Notes under the pieces: model-generated
What the model saw: only the letters and a program-made list of their open reading frames with translations
The model's database searches: none
What the model was told of the DNA's origin: nothing
Assembly (NCBI GenBank): GCA_031216445.1
Contig: CM062210.1
Coordinates: 8,614,501 to 8,678,500 of the forward strand
DNA length: 64,000 bases
Direction: 5' to 3'
Source: Lateolabrax maculatus
Lineage: Eukaryota; Chordata; Actinopteri; Acropomatiformes; Lateolabracidae
Program-made: the position numbers and the translations under genes
Shown: one piece after another, positions 1-11,194 of the stretch
Numbering within the stretch: the stretch's first letter is position 1
How the letters are laid out: every line of letters starts with the position of its first letter

Positions 1-3000
1 GCACACACAGAGCCTGTTGATGATTTTTTTTCTGTGCATATTTCCGGGAGTGATCTGAGGTTGAATGTGTGTGTTTTTCTATCCTTAGGTGTGAGTTAAA
101 TGCTTGTGTAAGTACAACGAGGCGAGGGCCGGAGGGCTTCCATGTAGTGGCTCCCCCTGAACCCGGGATGCCAGGTTCAGTGCCCAACAGGGGGCAGTGG
201 AGCTGATTATTAAAACATTTTCAAAAAAAGATTTGATGTTCAAAGGTGCTGTACCTGAAAAGAGGTGACACCGTGTGCAGCTACATCACATAGGATTACA
301 TGCACATTATTCTTAACGCTTCAAGTGGTGCTGTAAAATAAATGTGATGGCAAGCTCGGCTTATTTGAATAATTTCCAGAGTGCAAAGACAGATATGGGT
401 TTTTGGGCAGAGGGGGTGGTGTTCTAAAGGGGACAAAGGGATAAGACTTGGCAGCACATGAAAATGATTGTGTGACTTCAAACATCCCCATTTAATCAGA
501 GACAAGAAACGTGTGATTTCATATTCTCCAACGTATTTGATCTGTACATGTCTCTTTTCTTGTTGAGTGGTTTATACAATCAAAAGTAAAATACCCAAAT
601 CGTCCCAAACGCTGATTCGCCATAACATCCCCACACCTTACCGAGGCCGAGATTCCAGGTTAATGGGGAAAATTGACACACGACAACATTTTCTTGATGT
701 CATTATCCTGCGAGTCTACAAACCTCAGATGTGGTGTGTAATTCTCACAGCACAAAGAGAGTCTTTGTAGCCATCACAGATCAGATCACTTCTGAAGCTC
801 TATTACCATCCATTCAGCCCTAACAGTGGAAGAGGAGCACGAGTCCATGTGTGACACTGGAAGAGGAGCCCTGTAATGACTCCCTTCAACAAAGCATCAC
901 TGATAAAAGGATTAACTAATTAAATTAACAGAGTAAAGTACTTTATAACTGTTAATTATGTGGTTCCCTTGGCTGCTGTGGGCCACTAGCACCCTTTGTT
1001 TGAAAGCCCCTTGTCTGTACTAATTGACCTCTGGGGAGCTTTTGGTGTGTGCGTATGTGTATGCGTGGGTGTGTATGTGTGTGCATTGGAGGGTGCCTTA
1101 CACAATCAAATGGCACGTATAAACAAACTGACAATTTACTTTGTAGTAGAGTGACACTTTGTAGAACGTGGGACACTTGCTTAAATGACCTTGAATGTGC
1201 CACCAGAGAATAGTGCCTCTCTTGGGATTGGGCCCCTTCAGAGGCCTCGTCCTGCTCTCTGACGGGGCCCCATTTAAAGCTGCCCTGGTTTTGGGGACAT
1301 AGAGGTTTGAGTTTTTAATATTTTCTGTTTTTTGATTCCATTAAAATCAACTTAGAATCATAGAATTATAAGCAGTATTTTTGGGAGCATGTACATGTGT
1401 ACATCAGTTATCAACCAAAATCTGTCGCTTGCAGCGCAGTGCCAATGTGCAACATAAGGCTTTACAAAAAACTATAAGAGGCTTTTTTTTTTTAAAACAC
1501 ACACCAGCCTTTAAACTTTTCATACCATAGCAAGGAGGCAGAAGTAGAGACTTTTTTCTCCTTAATGGTGTCTCCCTTTAACGTGTGGCCAATCATATTA
1601 TTAATCTCCATGGCTGCAGTCAAAAGGCTGATAGATGTGACCTGGTCTCCCATCCATCCATTCCCGCCCGAGCCGGCTCCTTCCTTTCCAAGTCGTTCTG
1701 TTAAGCCCTTCTCTTCTTCCAATGGGCTTGGTCACCAAAATCCTAATGACGTCCATGACAAGCGATCCATCAGTTGGCAATTACAACATCTGTCGCCATG
1801 ACAAAGCTGCCCACAAAGATGGCTCTGGCACTCTCTTTTGGGGCACCTCTTCCTCCCCCGTGATTATGTCTGGGTTTGGGGGGAGATGCAGAGTTGGTGG
1901 GGTCGTGGGGGTGGGGGTGAGGGTTTGGGGCGAGGGGGGTTGGCCACTTTGTGCATTAAAAAGGGGCCGCCCCACAACACAGACAGACATGTTGACAGCA
2001 AACACAAACATAGCAAAACAAATGGTTCACGCCTACCTCTTTAGATTTCCATTCAAATGCACTCCACAACTCTGTGAAAGTGCTCTATCTTCTATAGAGG
2101 GAAGAACCTACCAGCTGCCATCGTCTCTCCTCACTATAAAGAGGACCTTTCACTTGGGAACAATGAGAGGGCTGCTCTTGTCTCTTGGCCGGGAGTCTCC
2201 GCCGCGCCATGTTTAATTTCAAAAGCCATAGATCAATGCAGAACAACACTCCAGAAGTGATAGGGCTCATCTGAATCACCCAACAAGACTTTTGTTAATG
2301 TCAGCAAACATGCATTCAAATAGTGATTCAGCAATAAGCTACAGTTGCCGTTGTTACATACAGCATTTAACCAGCAGGCATCTCTTTTTGAACACCTACA
2401 CACTTTTCAGCGAGCTCCCTAATCTGTGAAGGTGTGTTTTATGAGGAATAAATCCTGTTTCAGGTGGATACATTTGCAGATGATGCCTTTCATGCTGTCT
2501 TTTCTGTGGCTCAGTGGGAGGAAGGTGTGGGACTTTGCCTTGCTTTTCTTTCGCCCCTTTAAGTGGAGCACCGGATAGATGGCATGACATCACGGGCCAA
2601 GCCGGCAGCACAATGCAAAGGTCATGCGGCCCATTGATCTAGGGGGCCCCTGATAGAAACCCCCTGTATTATGGGTCCGCGCACGCGGGGTCTTACACAC
2701 ACTGAGCCATAGAAACAGACCACAAATGGAGCCTTGTTGTCTTCCCATTCAGGGCCTGCAATCAGCGGATTTACACTTTGATGTGGAGCTGAGGAATAAA
2801 GCCCTTTCGAGCACTGACCTTTATCGACTGACGGATTAAAATCCATAGCCCTCTCTCTCTCACTCTCCAAACTACATATCTAAGTTACAGTCCAGCTAGC
2901 TTGCCACTGAAGCTGAGCATTTCTAAAGCCAGTCCTTTTCTTTCCCTTTATTCTCTTTGCTCTCACCCTGACTTTTGTGCCCGGCTGCTAAAACATGGAA

Positions 3001-3500
3001 GAAGATTTATTTTTCTTGTCAGGAAATGACTGGTTGAAGATTGGTGGCTGTGTCAGAGCTGTTTCAATGATCAACCTGTGCAGCAAATGTGGACAAAAAC
3101 AGGGTTTGACATTAAATTTACAAAAAATATTCTATTTTGGGATGCGCAGAACATTTTTTTTATCTTCTAATACCTCAACTCTGTGAATCTGTAGATGAGT
3201 ACCAATCTGATACAAGTGCTCTATACTTCCAAAATTTAAAATATGTGTACCTCAGTGTCAGTGGATTATGTTAAGGTACCATGAGGCCAGTGATAGCTGT
3301 GGCATTAAAAACATAGTCGGCAGCCCACCAGGACTGAGTAAATGTAACTCATAGCAGAAAATTTTGCTGAATCTCTATCTATCCGAGTTAGGGATATAGT
3401 GTGAAAAACACCTGCAGTTGTTGCAGATATTCTCTGTGTCTCTGGGGGGCCGCTGCAAAATCTGTTGTTCTTCCGGCACCAGCGCTGTCATTTGACGTGT
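1..3500. other. Non-coding sequence, no gene recognised
   Basis: All open frames are short and unlike proteins. The region holds a G-rich cluster at about 1876-1940 and GT-rich sequence near 1046-1085. Nothing else stood out. Confidence 0.6.
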
Positions 3501-3512
3501 ACAGTGACGTAG

Positions 3513-3920
3513 TTGGGGGCAAGACAAGAACTACAGGCTACTTCAGGGGCGTGCTCTAGATGCTGCTCAAAAACAAAACTTCCTTGTTCTCTTCGCTTGT
3601 ATTACATACCAGCGGCATCCCAAACTATGAGTGCAGAGGATGTTACGGTTGAGGATGTATTTTACAGTGTTCTGGCCGACTCAGATATTCAGCCGTATGT
3701 TTTTCGAGCCAGAGTATACGGCCAAAATGCAGAGGGTGTCAGAAGCGCACGATGCATCCTGGTACATGTAGGCACTGCATGCATGGCTCCGTGGGCAGGA
3801 GAACTCAGCTTTCTCGGTCAATATATCACGCTTTGAGGACCAGCATGGATGTCCAACGCTGATTGAACATCCACATAGAAATTTCCCTATAATTTTTACT
3901 AATGACATTGACAAATAAAT
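3513..3920 (+). pseudogene. Decayed ORF fragment, possibly from a multicopy mobile-element gene
   Basis: A start context at 3627 opens MSAEDVTVEDVFYSVL and continues DSDIQPYVF. One extra T in the run at about 3700-3704 then shifts the frame. The other frame continues FEPEYTAKM, meets a stop, and then reads on through HGCPTLIEHPHRN to about 3914. Acidic N-termini with I-x-PY-x-FEPEYT are, as I recall, found in abundant fish proteins annotated as P2X7-like and linked to mobile elements. The similarity is short and from memory. It could equally be a chance open stretch. Confidence 0.3.
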
Positions 3921-6589
3921 TGTATTTAGTGTGAATTGGTTGGTCTTCTTTATAAGGTCAGTATTGGCACCGATCCAGTTTATCTGATCCGTGCATCTTC
4001 ATTACTTTAATTGGAGGAGAAAAATACATTTTTTACACACTGGTCACTCACAAAAATACAGCTCTCTCTTTTTGGCTAAATGTGTCTTACAGATGTACAG
4101 TAATGGGCCTTAAGGCTTTATGTATGGAACAGTTTCTATCAAACTCTATGGACCGAACACAACCACACAGCTCCCATTTTATGCTTCCTAACGCCTGGCT
4201 TCCCATCTATTGTTTTTAAAACCATCCCTGATGCCCACTTGGACATTTCTTTGTCTGCTGTTCTCCCAGAAGGGCCAGCTTGAACCAATCGAACAGAAAC
4301 AGAATCTATCACTTCTCCCTCCACTATCAGGTTTTGATGGCCCCATTCTGCTTTGTCAGAAACATGCCAAAGCCAGCTGTAATCCGCTAAAGAACACTTA
4401 ACAACCAAGTAATGTCACGGTAGACCAGCGGTCTGTATGCTGTAACGCACTTTAAACATCTCGCAGCCATATCCACTTAATTCAGCTAGTGCTTTAGGAA
4501 GGCCCACCTGAGAATTGCGAGACTGCCTGCAGAGAGTCAACCATCAGCATTAGGGAGCATTACCACCGTGCAACAAAATAACACTCAGGCTATTTCTCAC
4601 TTGAAAATGCTGGCCCACAAGCCTTTCCCAGAGCTCCTGTAAGTGCAATGAGAATTTGAGTCTGTTTACTGCCAGTGTCACAGGCCCACAACACCAATTT
4701 GACTGCTGATACCCGAGTTGTATTCAAGTAATTACTGTTCTGTTACTGTGAGCCTTTGTGAGACAGTCATTAATTTGTTAGCTAAACAATCATGGTTTAA
4801 GCACTCTGCGAGTTTAAAAGGTTTAGAGTCGCATAGATCATGAAACCTTTCTTTGTTTTCAGCACGCAACGTGAAAGGTCTCAGAGCAAAACAATTACAT
4901 CACACAACAACAAGGCCCTGAGTGTACAACAATGACAAGAGAATTGTGCCTTCAGGCAGAAAACACTTTACACACTGGAGATGGAGAATAAGGGAGGGGG
5001 GGGGGGGGATATTTTCTGGTTGATGAGCATAAGGTACATGGTCCATTCAGACAAATGGGGAGAAGCAACGAGGTACACAGAAAGAAAGCTGCAACACAAA
5101 AAAACAGTTTCATGAAATATTAATGGGATATATTTACTGACAAGCTACTAGAACCAACAGCCCTCTTCGGGGACGTCGGGGAGAAAGAGCTTGCGCTTGA
5201 CTGACAACCACTAGGTGCAGAGGTACATGCACATGACCTGCACACACAGACACAGAAACACACTCATACACGCACTTGTGAAATTATGACTGGACAGGAG
5301 CGAGGACAGCCCCTCTCATGCCTCCAGAGGACACCGAGAGCCGTCTGTGGGTGTATTCTGAGAATGCCAGAGACATGAGAAGAATATCTATGTGGGGTTG
5401 CGTAAATTCACTCACAATATTTTTTATTTTCCTGCGCAGGGAGAACACACCCAGAATTTGAACCAAATCATCATAAGTTAACAAGGTAGAGGGAATTATG
5501 TAAGCATAAGATAAGACTCCTGCATGCAGTGACACACACATTCCATATCCTCACCCTCTCCTCGCTATCTCCCTTGGCCTCGCTCCCAAAATCTTGCTCC
5601 GTCCCAGAAATTTCCAACTTTGCTTACCTCATTTTTGCAGCATATTTCTTTGCCACAGGAGGTGGTTATGACAAATTAGAAGTCTACAAATGTTCTGATG
5701 GTGTAAAGGCTCCAGCTGTCACCAGGGAGATGGTGATCAGGTTTCCAAGCTGCATGGTCTCTTGGCGCCACAAAGAGTTCCATATGGTCATCCAAATGCT
5801 GCACCTAAATCTGCTCCCAATCTCCACCCTGGAGCTGAGCACTTCTACTGAATTAGTCACAAGGCTTCTGAGCATATGAGGTACAAGACAACAAAAATTA
5901 TGTGTCCTTCATGGAAAAAAAAAATGGGGGGGGGATAGTGCAGTAGTGCATGAAAAATAGGAGTTTATTAGCAGACATAAACATGTAAACATATCATTCA
6001 TATTTTCTACAACTCACTGTGGCAGATGATCTCCAATGCACAGGCTGTGTTTGTGTGCGTTTGCATGTAAGTCTTACTTTGGGATTTTTGTAAGGGGATA
6101 ATAAACTGGGTGAGCTGATATGCAAAAATAACAGACCAGGCTTAGACAAAGAACATCACAAAGCAAAGCTGATTGGTATTCCTTCACACCTTGGATCATA
6201 TAATCGCATCTTTGACCACTTACTAAAAGAAAAAACAGAGGCTGCATCTTTTTATTTATTGGATCTGTTTACCAGTGAGAGTTTACCAGTAACCACTTAG
6301 CTCACTTCTTAGTTGTGGGGAATGTCATTGTTAAATCATTGTGAAATTAACAGAGTTGGGCGTGGCTGCATTGCAATGCGGCAGCGACGCCGCCGCCTGA
6401 GTTGATCGTGGCCACGACAAAGCTTGTGATTCCACCACACTCGCCGCTGTGCTTTTCAGAAAGTTTGAGGAAAGTATGATAGCTTGTGTTGGAACTTGTC
6501 CTCCACTGCTTTCAGCCATGCTTGTTGTTGCTGTGCGTAGCGGTATAACTTAATAACGTCAACAAGTCAGAATATTGCCATAATAACAA

Positions 6590-6666
6590 TATTAATTTTA
6601 TATTATTATATTAAAATGTATACCGGTGTTATCATGAACAATATGATATGACACACCCCTACTTGT
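6590..6666. mobile_element. Fragment of a fish DNA-transposon terminus
   Basis: AT-rich sequence ends ACCGGTGTTATCATGAACAA then GATATGACACACCCCTA. That resembles the end of dispersed fish elements terminating in GACACCCCTA. Only one end is seen. Confidence 0.3.
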
Positions 6667-6942
6667 GGTGTCATGTTCCTCACCAAACCTGTCAACCTAC
6701 CTCAACAGAACATCTCCCCCACGCTCCTCTCATGTGAACAGTGAAGAGCAGGGGATTGGTGATCTATAATTAACCAGTGGGTCGGTGTTGATGTCATTGA
6801 CACAGCGTGAAGGTAGAAGGTGGCAGTGCCAAGGCACCTGTTGTTGTGGAGTGTGGCATCTGATATCATTACCTACCCAGCCGGAGCGCCAATGTCCCCG
6901 CTGGGTCGCGAACTGTCCAAGCTACCAACCACGCTCACCTTT

Positions 6943-6945
<3 letters not shown>

Positions 6946-6980
<35 letters not shown>

Positions 6981-6997
6981 AACGCACAAACACACAC
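6946..6997. repeat. CA microsatellite
   Basis: About 13 uninterrupted CA units continue into interrupted CGCACAAA variants. No gene is associated. Confidence 0.9.
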
Positions 6998-8180
6998 CAT
7001 CCACTGTCATCATGTCCTCCTTTACATAACTAACTCTGACGGCCCTAACACCTAGAGGGCAGAGATCCACAGAGAGTTTCAATTATTGTTAATGATATTT
7101 TGATGGTAGCTGGTTAACTTATGCAACCGTCAGTATACAGCTGTACAAATATTTGATGGTGAAATCTTCTAAATCTACAGTATGTGGGTTTATAGCCCAA
7201 AGGATTTAAAGGGACAGTCTAATATTTTGGGAATGTTTGCGATCAAACCCACAGTCTAATGAGAATGGCGTATTTAGCTACATTAGTACAAAGGCTTGAA
7301 TCATAAGGAAACTGTTTGCCTTGCTCCATCGAAAGGGAGGAAAAATGTTCCTTTAAACAACTCCAAAGCTTGAGTAAATAAGAGCTGGAGCTATTTCCAT
7401 TTTATATGCTACTTTAGTGCCAACAGTTAATCCCCAATACATCCACTGCTACTTGGCTTTGTTCACGGAAGGGTGGAAGTACCACAGCTTAAACGCTGTG
7501 TTATGGTCAAGTGTGGTTGGCCAAAGTTGAAGCAGTTAGTCTGTGGTGCAACAGTTTAAGTAATCATTTTACCACTCACCTTTTGCTTTCTCTTCCACAT
7601 TTTGGCTGTCGTGAGGGTTTGTTTCAAACCTGTTTGACTGCTTGTAGCTCTTTCCCCACCTGACTTCTTTGTAGCAATTTTCATAACCAAAAGAAAAAAC
7701 AGTCACAATTACAAAAATACAAGTATCATCTTTTACATGATAAGACAACATGTAAATATACAGAATTGGCAACTAGGCAAACTGTTTCCCCTAGCTTCCA
7801 GTCTTTTTGATAGCTGAACCTACCTCTGTTGTGGATGCACAAATGAAATCTATCATGTTTTTATCATCTGACAAATGGGCTTGACATGTATTACAAAATG
7901 ATCGTTTTATTGGAAAGATAAAGGATTTTCAGCCAGTGGATCGTGCAGCTGATGTGATGATCTGGTCACTGATGATTTCCATAAGAAAATATTGGCGAGA
8001 GCTGGACTGCTGCACATAGAAGTATGAAAAATGAATAGAACATTTACAGTGAGACAATGTGACCGTTCCGGGTAAATGCCATTTATTGGTGTAGCAGCTT
8101 TCCCAAGCAGATCAGAATGCCTAAGCCCTGAGCACTGACAGGGATTTCACAGCCCAAACTGATTTTCAGGCTGGCAGGGT

Positions 8181-8280
8181 TCACACACACACACACACAT
8201 ACTCTCTCACTCACACACACACACCCACGCACACGCTCACCCACGCACACACTCACCAACACAAACACACAAAAAAAAAA
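8181..8280. repeat. Imperfect CA-rich microsatellite ending in a short A run
   Basis: CA units are broken by CT, CCACG and CTCAC. A run of ten A follows at the right end. Confidence 0.85.
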
Positions 8281-10751
8281 ACTAGAGATATCATGACATA
8301 GTGATTGGGACATGGGACGTTAATTTGTTAGTGTGTTGTAGTTTTGATCTAGCTGTTGTCATATTTTCTCTTATCACAAAATCTACAGTATAGCTTTGAT
8401 AATTGTTCCATTTTTAAGTTAAGTGGTTCTACAGACACTGCTGTGATTATGTGTCATTTCTTCATAAATTCATATCTTTACTCTTTAATGAATCGTTACT
8501 GTAGATGCATGCATCAATACATTTCCAGACATATTTACAAAAGACTTTGATGTTTGACATATTTTTTTATTTCAATAACCAAAACCCCTGGGCAAGCATA
8601 TCCCATAATGTAATGTTTTTTTTTTTTTTTTTATGAATCGGTAGCTCCCCAGATATGCAATAAAGACACAGCAGTGCTCTACATTATTGATTCAGTTTCA
8701 TAACAACCTAGAGTGTCTTTATTCACTGCAATTGGTGAAGCAGGAATCACACACACTTATTTAAAAAATCATTGCACCAATTAGTGAAGTTGGGGCTTTT
8801 CCTTTTGCTTTAATAAGTCCTGTGAGACCTGATTTATAATAAGAACAGCATTGTGTTCACCGTGGCGTTGGCTTATTGTTAATTTGAAATAATTTACTAT
8901 ATTACCGAACATTCAGATTCAGTAGGTATATTACATATCACAAGTATACACACAGGCGGTCTTGCAGGTAACTGTATGTGTACAAGGGCAGAAGAACAGA
9001 CAAGCAAAGATACATCTTGTTGGGCCAAACCTCTATGTTTAATCATTAGTGATAGTTTTTGCCAAATACCACAGTCACTACAGGAGGGGCATTGGTTTTC
9101 TGTCAGGAATCTGTCTACACAAACAAAATCATCATGATTGTCTGTTGAACACTTTGTTTATCAGGTCTAGCTACTATGAAATTTTCATGGTTGCTTATGT
9201 CAGATCAGTAATAATGATGACTTCAAAAATGTTTGTCTTCAACTTTTGCAAACTTTCCATGTAAGAAGCAGCCCTGCTTTTAGTCTCTCCTCGCCAGGAT
9301 CTGGTGCATCGCTAGTGGATTTTCTTCAGGGGGCTGGTTGCCTTTTCATTAATGTCCCTCAGACTTAAAGCCCGGTGTCCTCTGGGACTGCTTGTCATTG
9401 GCTGACAAGGTTTAAGGATTTGAGTGAATTTTCCTGCAATAATGGAAATATCCCGAGCCCCTGAGACAAACAGACAGGAGACTGGCAGGAAATATCTTAA
9501 TCTGCATTGACCCTTTGTTGGCACAGTCCCATACCCTTAGTGAGAAGAACATGTGCATGTACACCCAGCGCACGCATACCTGCACACATCCACACACAGA
9601 GTAGAGTACATCTGGATTGTGTTGCAGTGACCGTAGGCCCCTGAGTGTGCAGCCTCAGTGGCAGTGCGTGGGTGAGAGCCAGGGTCCAGTGCACCATGGT
9701 GGGGGCTCTCCATCACTCTGCCTCCTGGCTTGACAGGCCCTGGCTCTGGGGCCCGTCAAGGTCTTGCGGAGTGCACTCAAACTGTGCACTGCTGAGGAAG
9801 GGATTCTGTATCCTTCTAATGGATTACTCACCCACATCACCTGTCTGAGTGGATTCTTTTGACCGACAGACACACACTGCATGTACTCATGCAAGATCAT
9901 GCGCGCATGCAACTTTAAGGAAAGTTGGAAGCGTGCATTACGCAAAACATCGCACCTTTATCAAATCATCATCACCGTCAAGTGCAATCTAAGCACAATA
10001 TCGCCTTTTCTTTGTAAAACCGTTGGAAAAACAGATATTCCTCACTTTGTCTTAAAGAAAACAATGCGCTACCCAAAGAATCAGCCTTTTCTCATGCTGG
10101 ATGGCTAGTAAAGGCGTTTTTTCTTTTAACTAAAAAGGTCACATCCATGTCATTTACTCTTAATTCAGACAGAGAGAGAGAGGCTGGTGTCATGCTGCTG
10201 GACACCTGCGGGCCCCGGTCAGGGCCGCAGCCCTAATCAGCCTAATACATATGTGTCACATCCAATGACCCACTGGCTCTTTTCATAATAAAGGTCACTC
10301 GGTGAGAGATACTCTGTCCCCCCAGGTCCTCCTTAATGGGGAGCCACCGTAGCTTTTATAACCAAGTGCACACTACTGATTTAGATACTCTAGCATGTAT
10401 GTAAACCACTGCACAGACATCTTGGCCATTATTAATTAATTCCATATACAGTAGAATTTTTTTAATTTATTTAACAATCAAGCCATTTCTAACTTTTGTG
10501 ATTTGGGCAATATCTTTCTACAAAATGATAACAACATTAAAATAAACCATTATTTTCCCCTTAATCTTCCACCCCTGACCTAGCATGCAAGGAAGAAACA
10601 TTTTTACAAGTTTATTTTCATGGTGTCATTGATCCTAACATGCCCCCTACTTAAAATGTGCTCATAATATGGAGAAAAAATGCGTTTTCTGGTGTTGTCT
10701 GGTGTAGTATAGGCTTCTATGTACAAACCCACAGTATAATGTATAAATGTA

Positions 10752-11194
10752 TAAAGCTGAAACAATTATTTTGATAATTGAGTAATCATGTGAGCGACTT
10801 TTCAAGCAAAAATGCCAAACCTTGGCTGGTACCAGCTTCTTAAATATGACAATATTCTTTTTTTCTGTCTTATAATATTTTTATATTTAAATTGAATAAC
10901 TTTTTGTTTCGGACTGTTGGAGACAAAATGTGCAATTTGAAGTCATCAGCAATTTCCTGACACTTTTTATTAATTATTTACTTTTTAAGTCGAGTTCTGG
11001 ACGTTTTTGTCTGAAGAGAGTATAGAAAAAAACAGAGGGAGAGAGAAGGGCAATGACATGAAACAAAAATCGAACCGGTGACGTTAAGATTACAGCGTCT
11101 TAACCACTAGGCCATCAGAAGCCCAATTTTCTGATATTTTATTGACAAAAAGATCAGTCAAGAATATAAAAATAAGCATTAGTTGCAACCCCTA
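10752..11194. mobile_element. Teleost hAT-type MITE with 8-bp target site duplication
   Basis: The left end TAAAGCTGAAACAATTATTTT and the right end AGTTGCAACCCCTA are imperfect terminal inverted repeats of the common fish non-autonomous element that begins TAGGGCTGCAAC. Perfect 8-bp direct repeats TAAATGTA flank it (10744-10751 and 11195-11202), as expected for hAT transposition. The interior includes the family's GCAAAAATGCCAAA and GGACTGTTGGA segments. It encodes nothing. It is interrupted by a SINE (separate entry), so the MITE itself is roughly 270 bases. Confidence 0.78.
10972..11124 (-). mobile_element. tRNA-derived SINE inserted in the MITE
   Basis: Read on the minus strand, it begins with a tRNA-like head: an A box GGCCTAGTGGTTAAG, then a B box GGTTCGATTTTTG. 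A CATGTCATTGCCCTTCTCTC body follows, typical of percomorph tRNA SINEs. Near-identical direct repeats of about 19-21 bases flank it (10951-10971 and 11125-11143; AATTTyCTGAyAyTTTT pattern), which fits LINE-mediated retroposition. The right copy continues the host MITE sequence, so the SINE is the younger insertion. The tail is AT-rich and short. Confidence 0.75.

Larger units (their letters stand above)
3930..10740. other. Non-coding sequence with sparse repeats
   Basis: It contains G13 at 4996-5008, CA tracts near 6.95 and 8.2 kb, a DNA-transposon end near 6.6 kb, and a T run near 8614-8631. A stretch at 7205-7520 (AATATTTTGGGAA-type) may be an old repeat. No coding exon was recognised. Confidence 0.6.

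Noticed and set aside
6331..6540. GC-rich stretch with GCGACGCCGCCGCC beside a transposon end
   Set aside because: It is too short and unlike any known exon; probably part of an old repeat.
6785..7033. Open frames with poly-TH runs
   Set aside because: They are translations of the CA microsatellite.
11075..11124. Possible tRNA gene on the minus strand
   Set aside because: A- and B-box-like sequences exist, but the acceptor stem is absent and the body and flanking duplications are those of a SINE.
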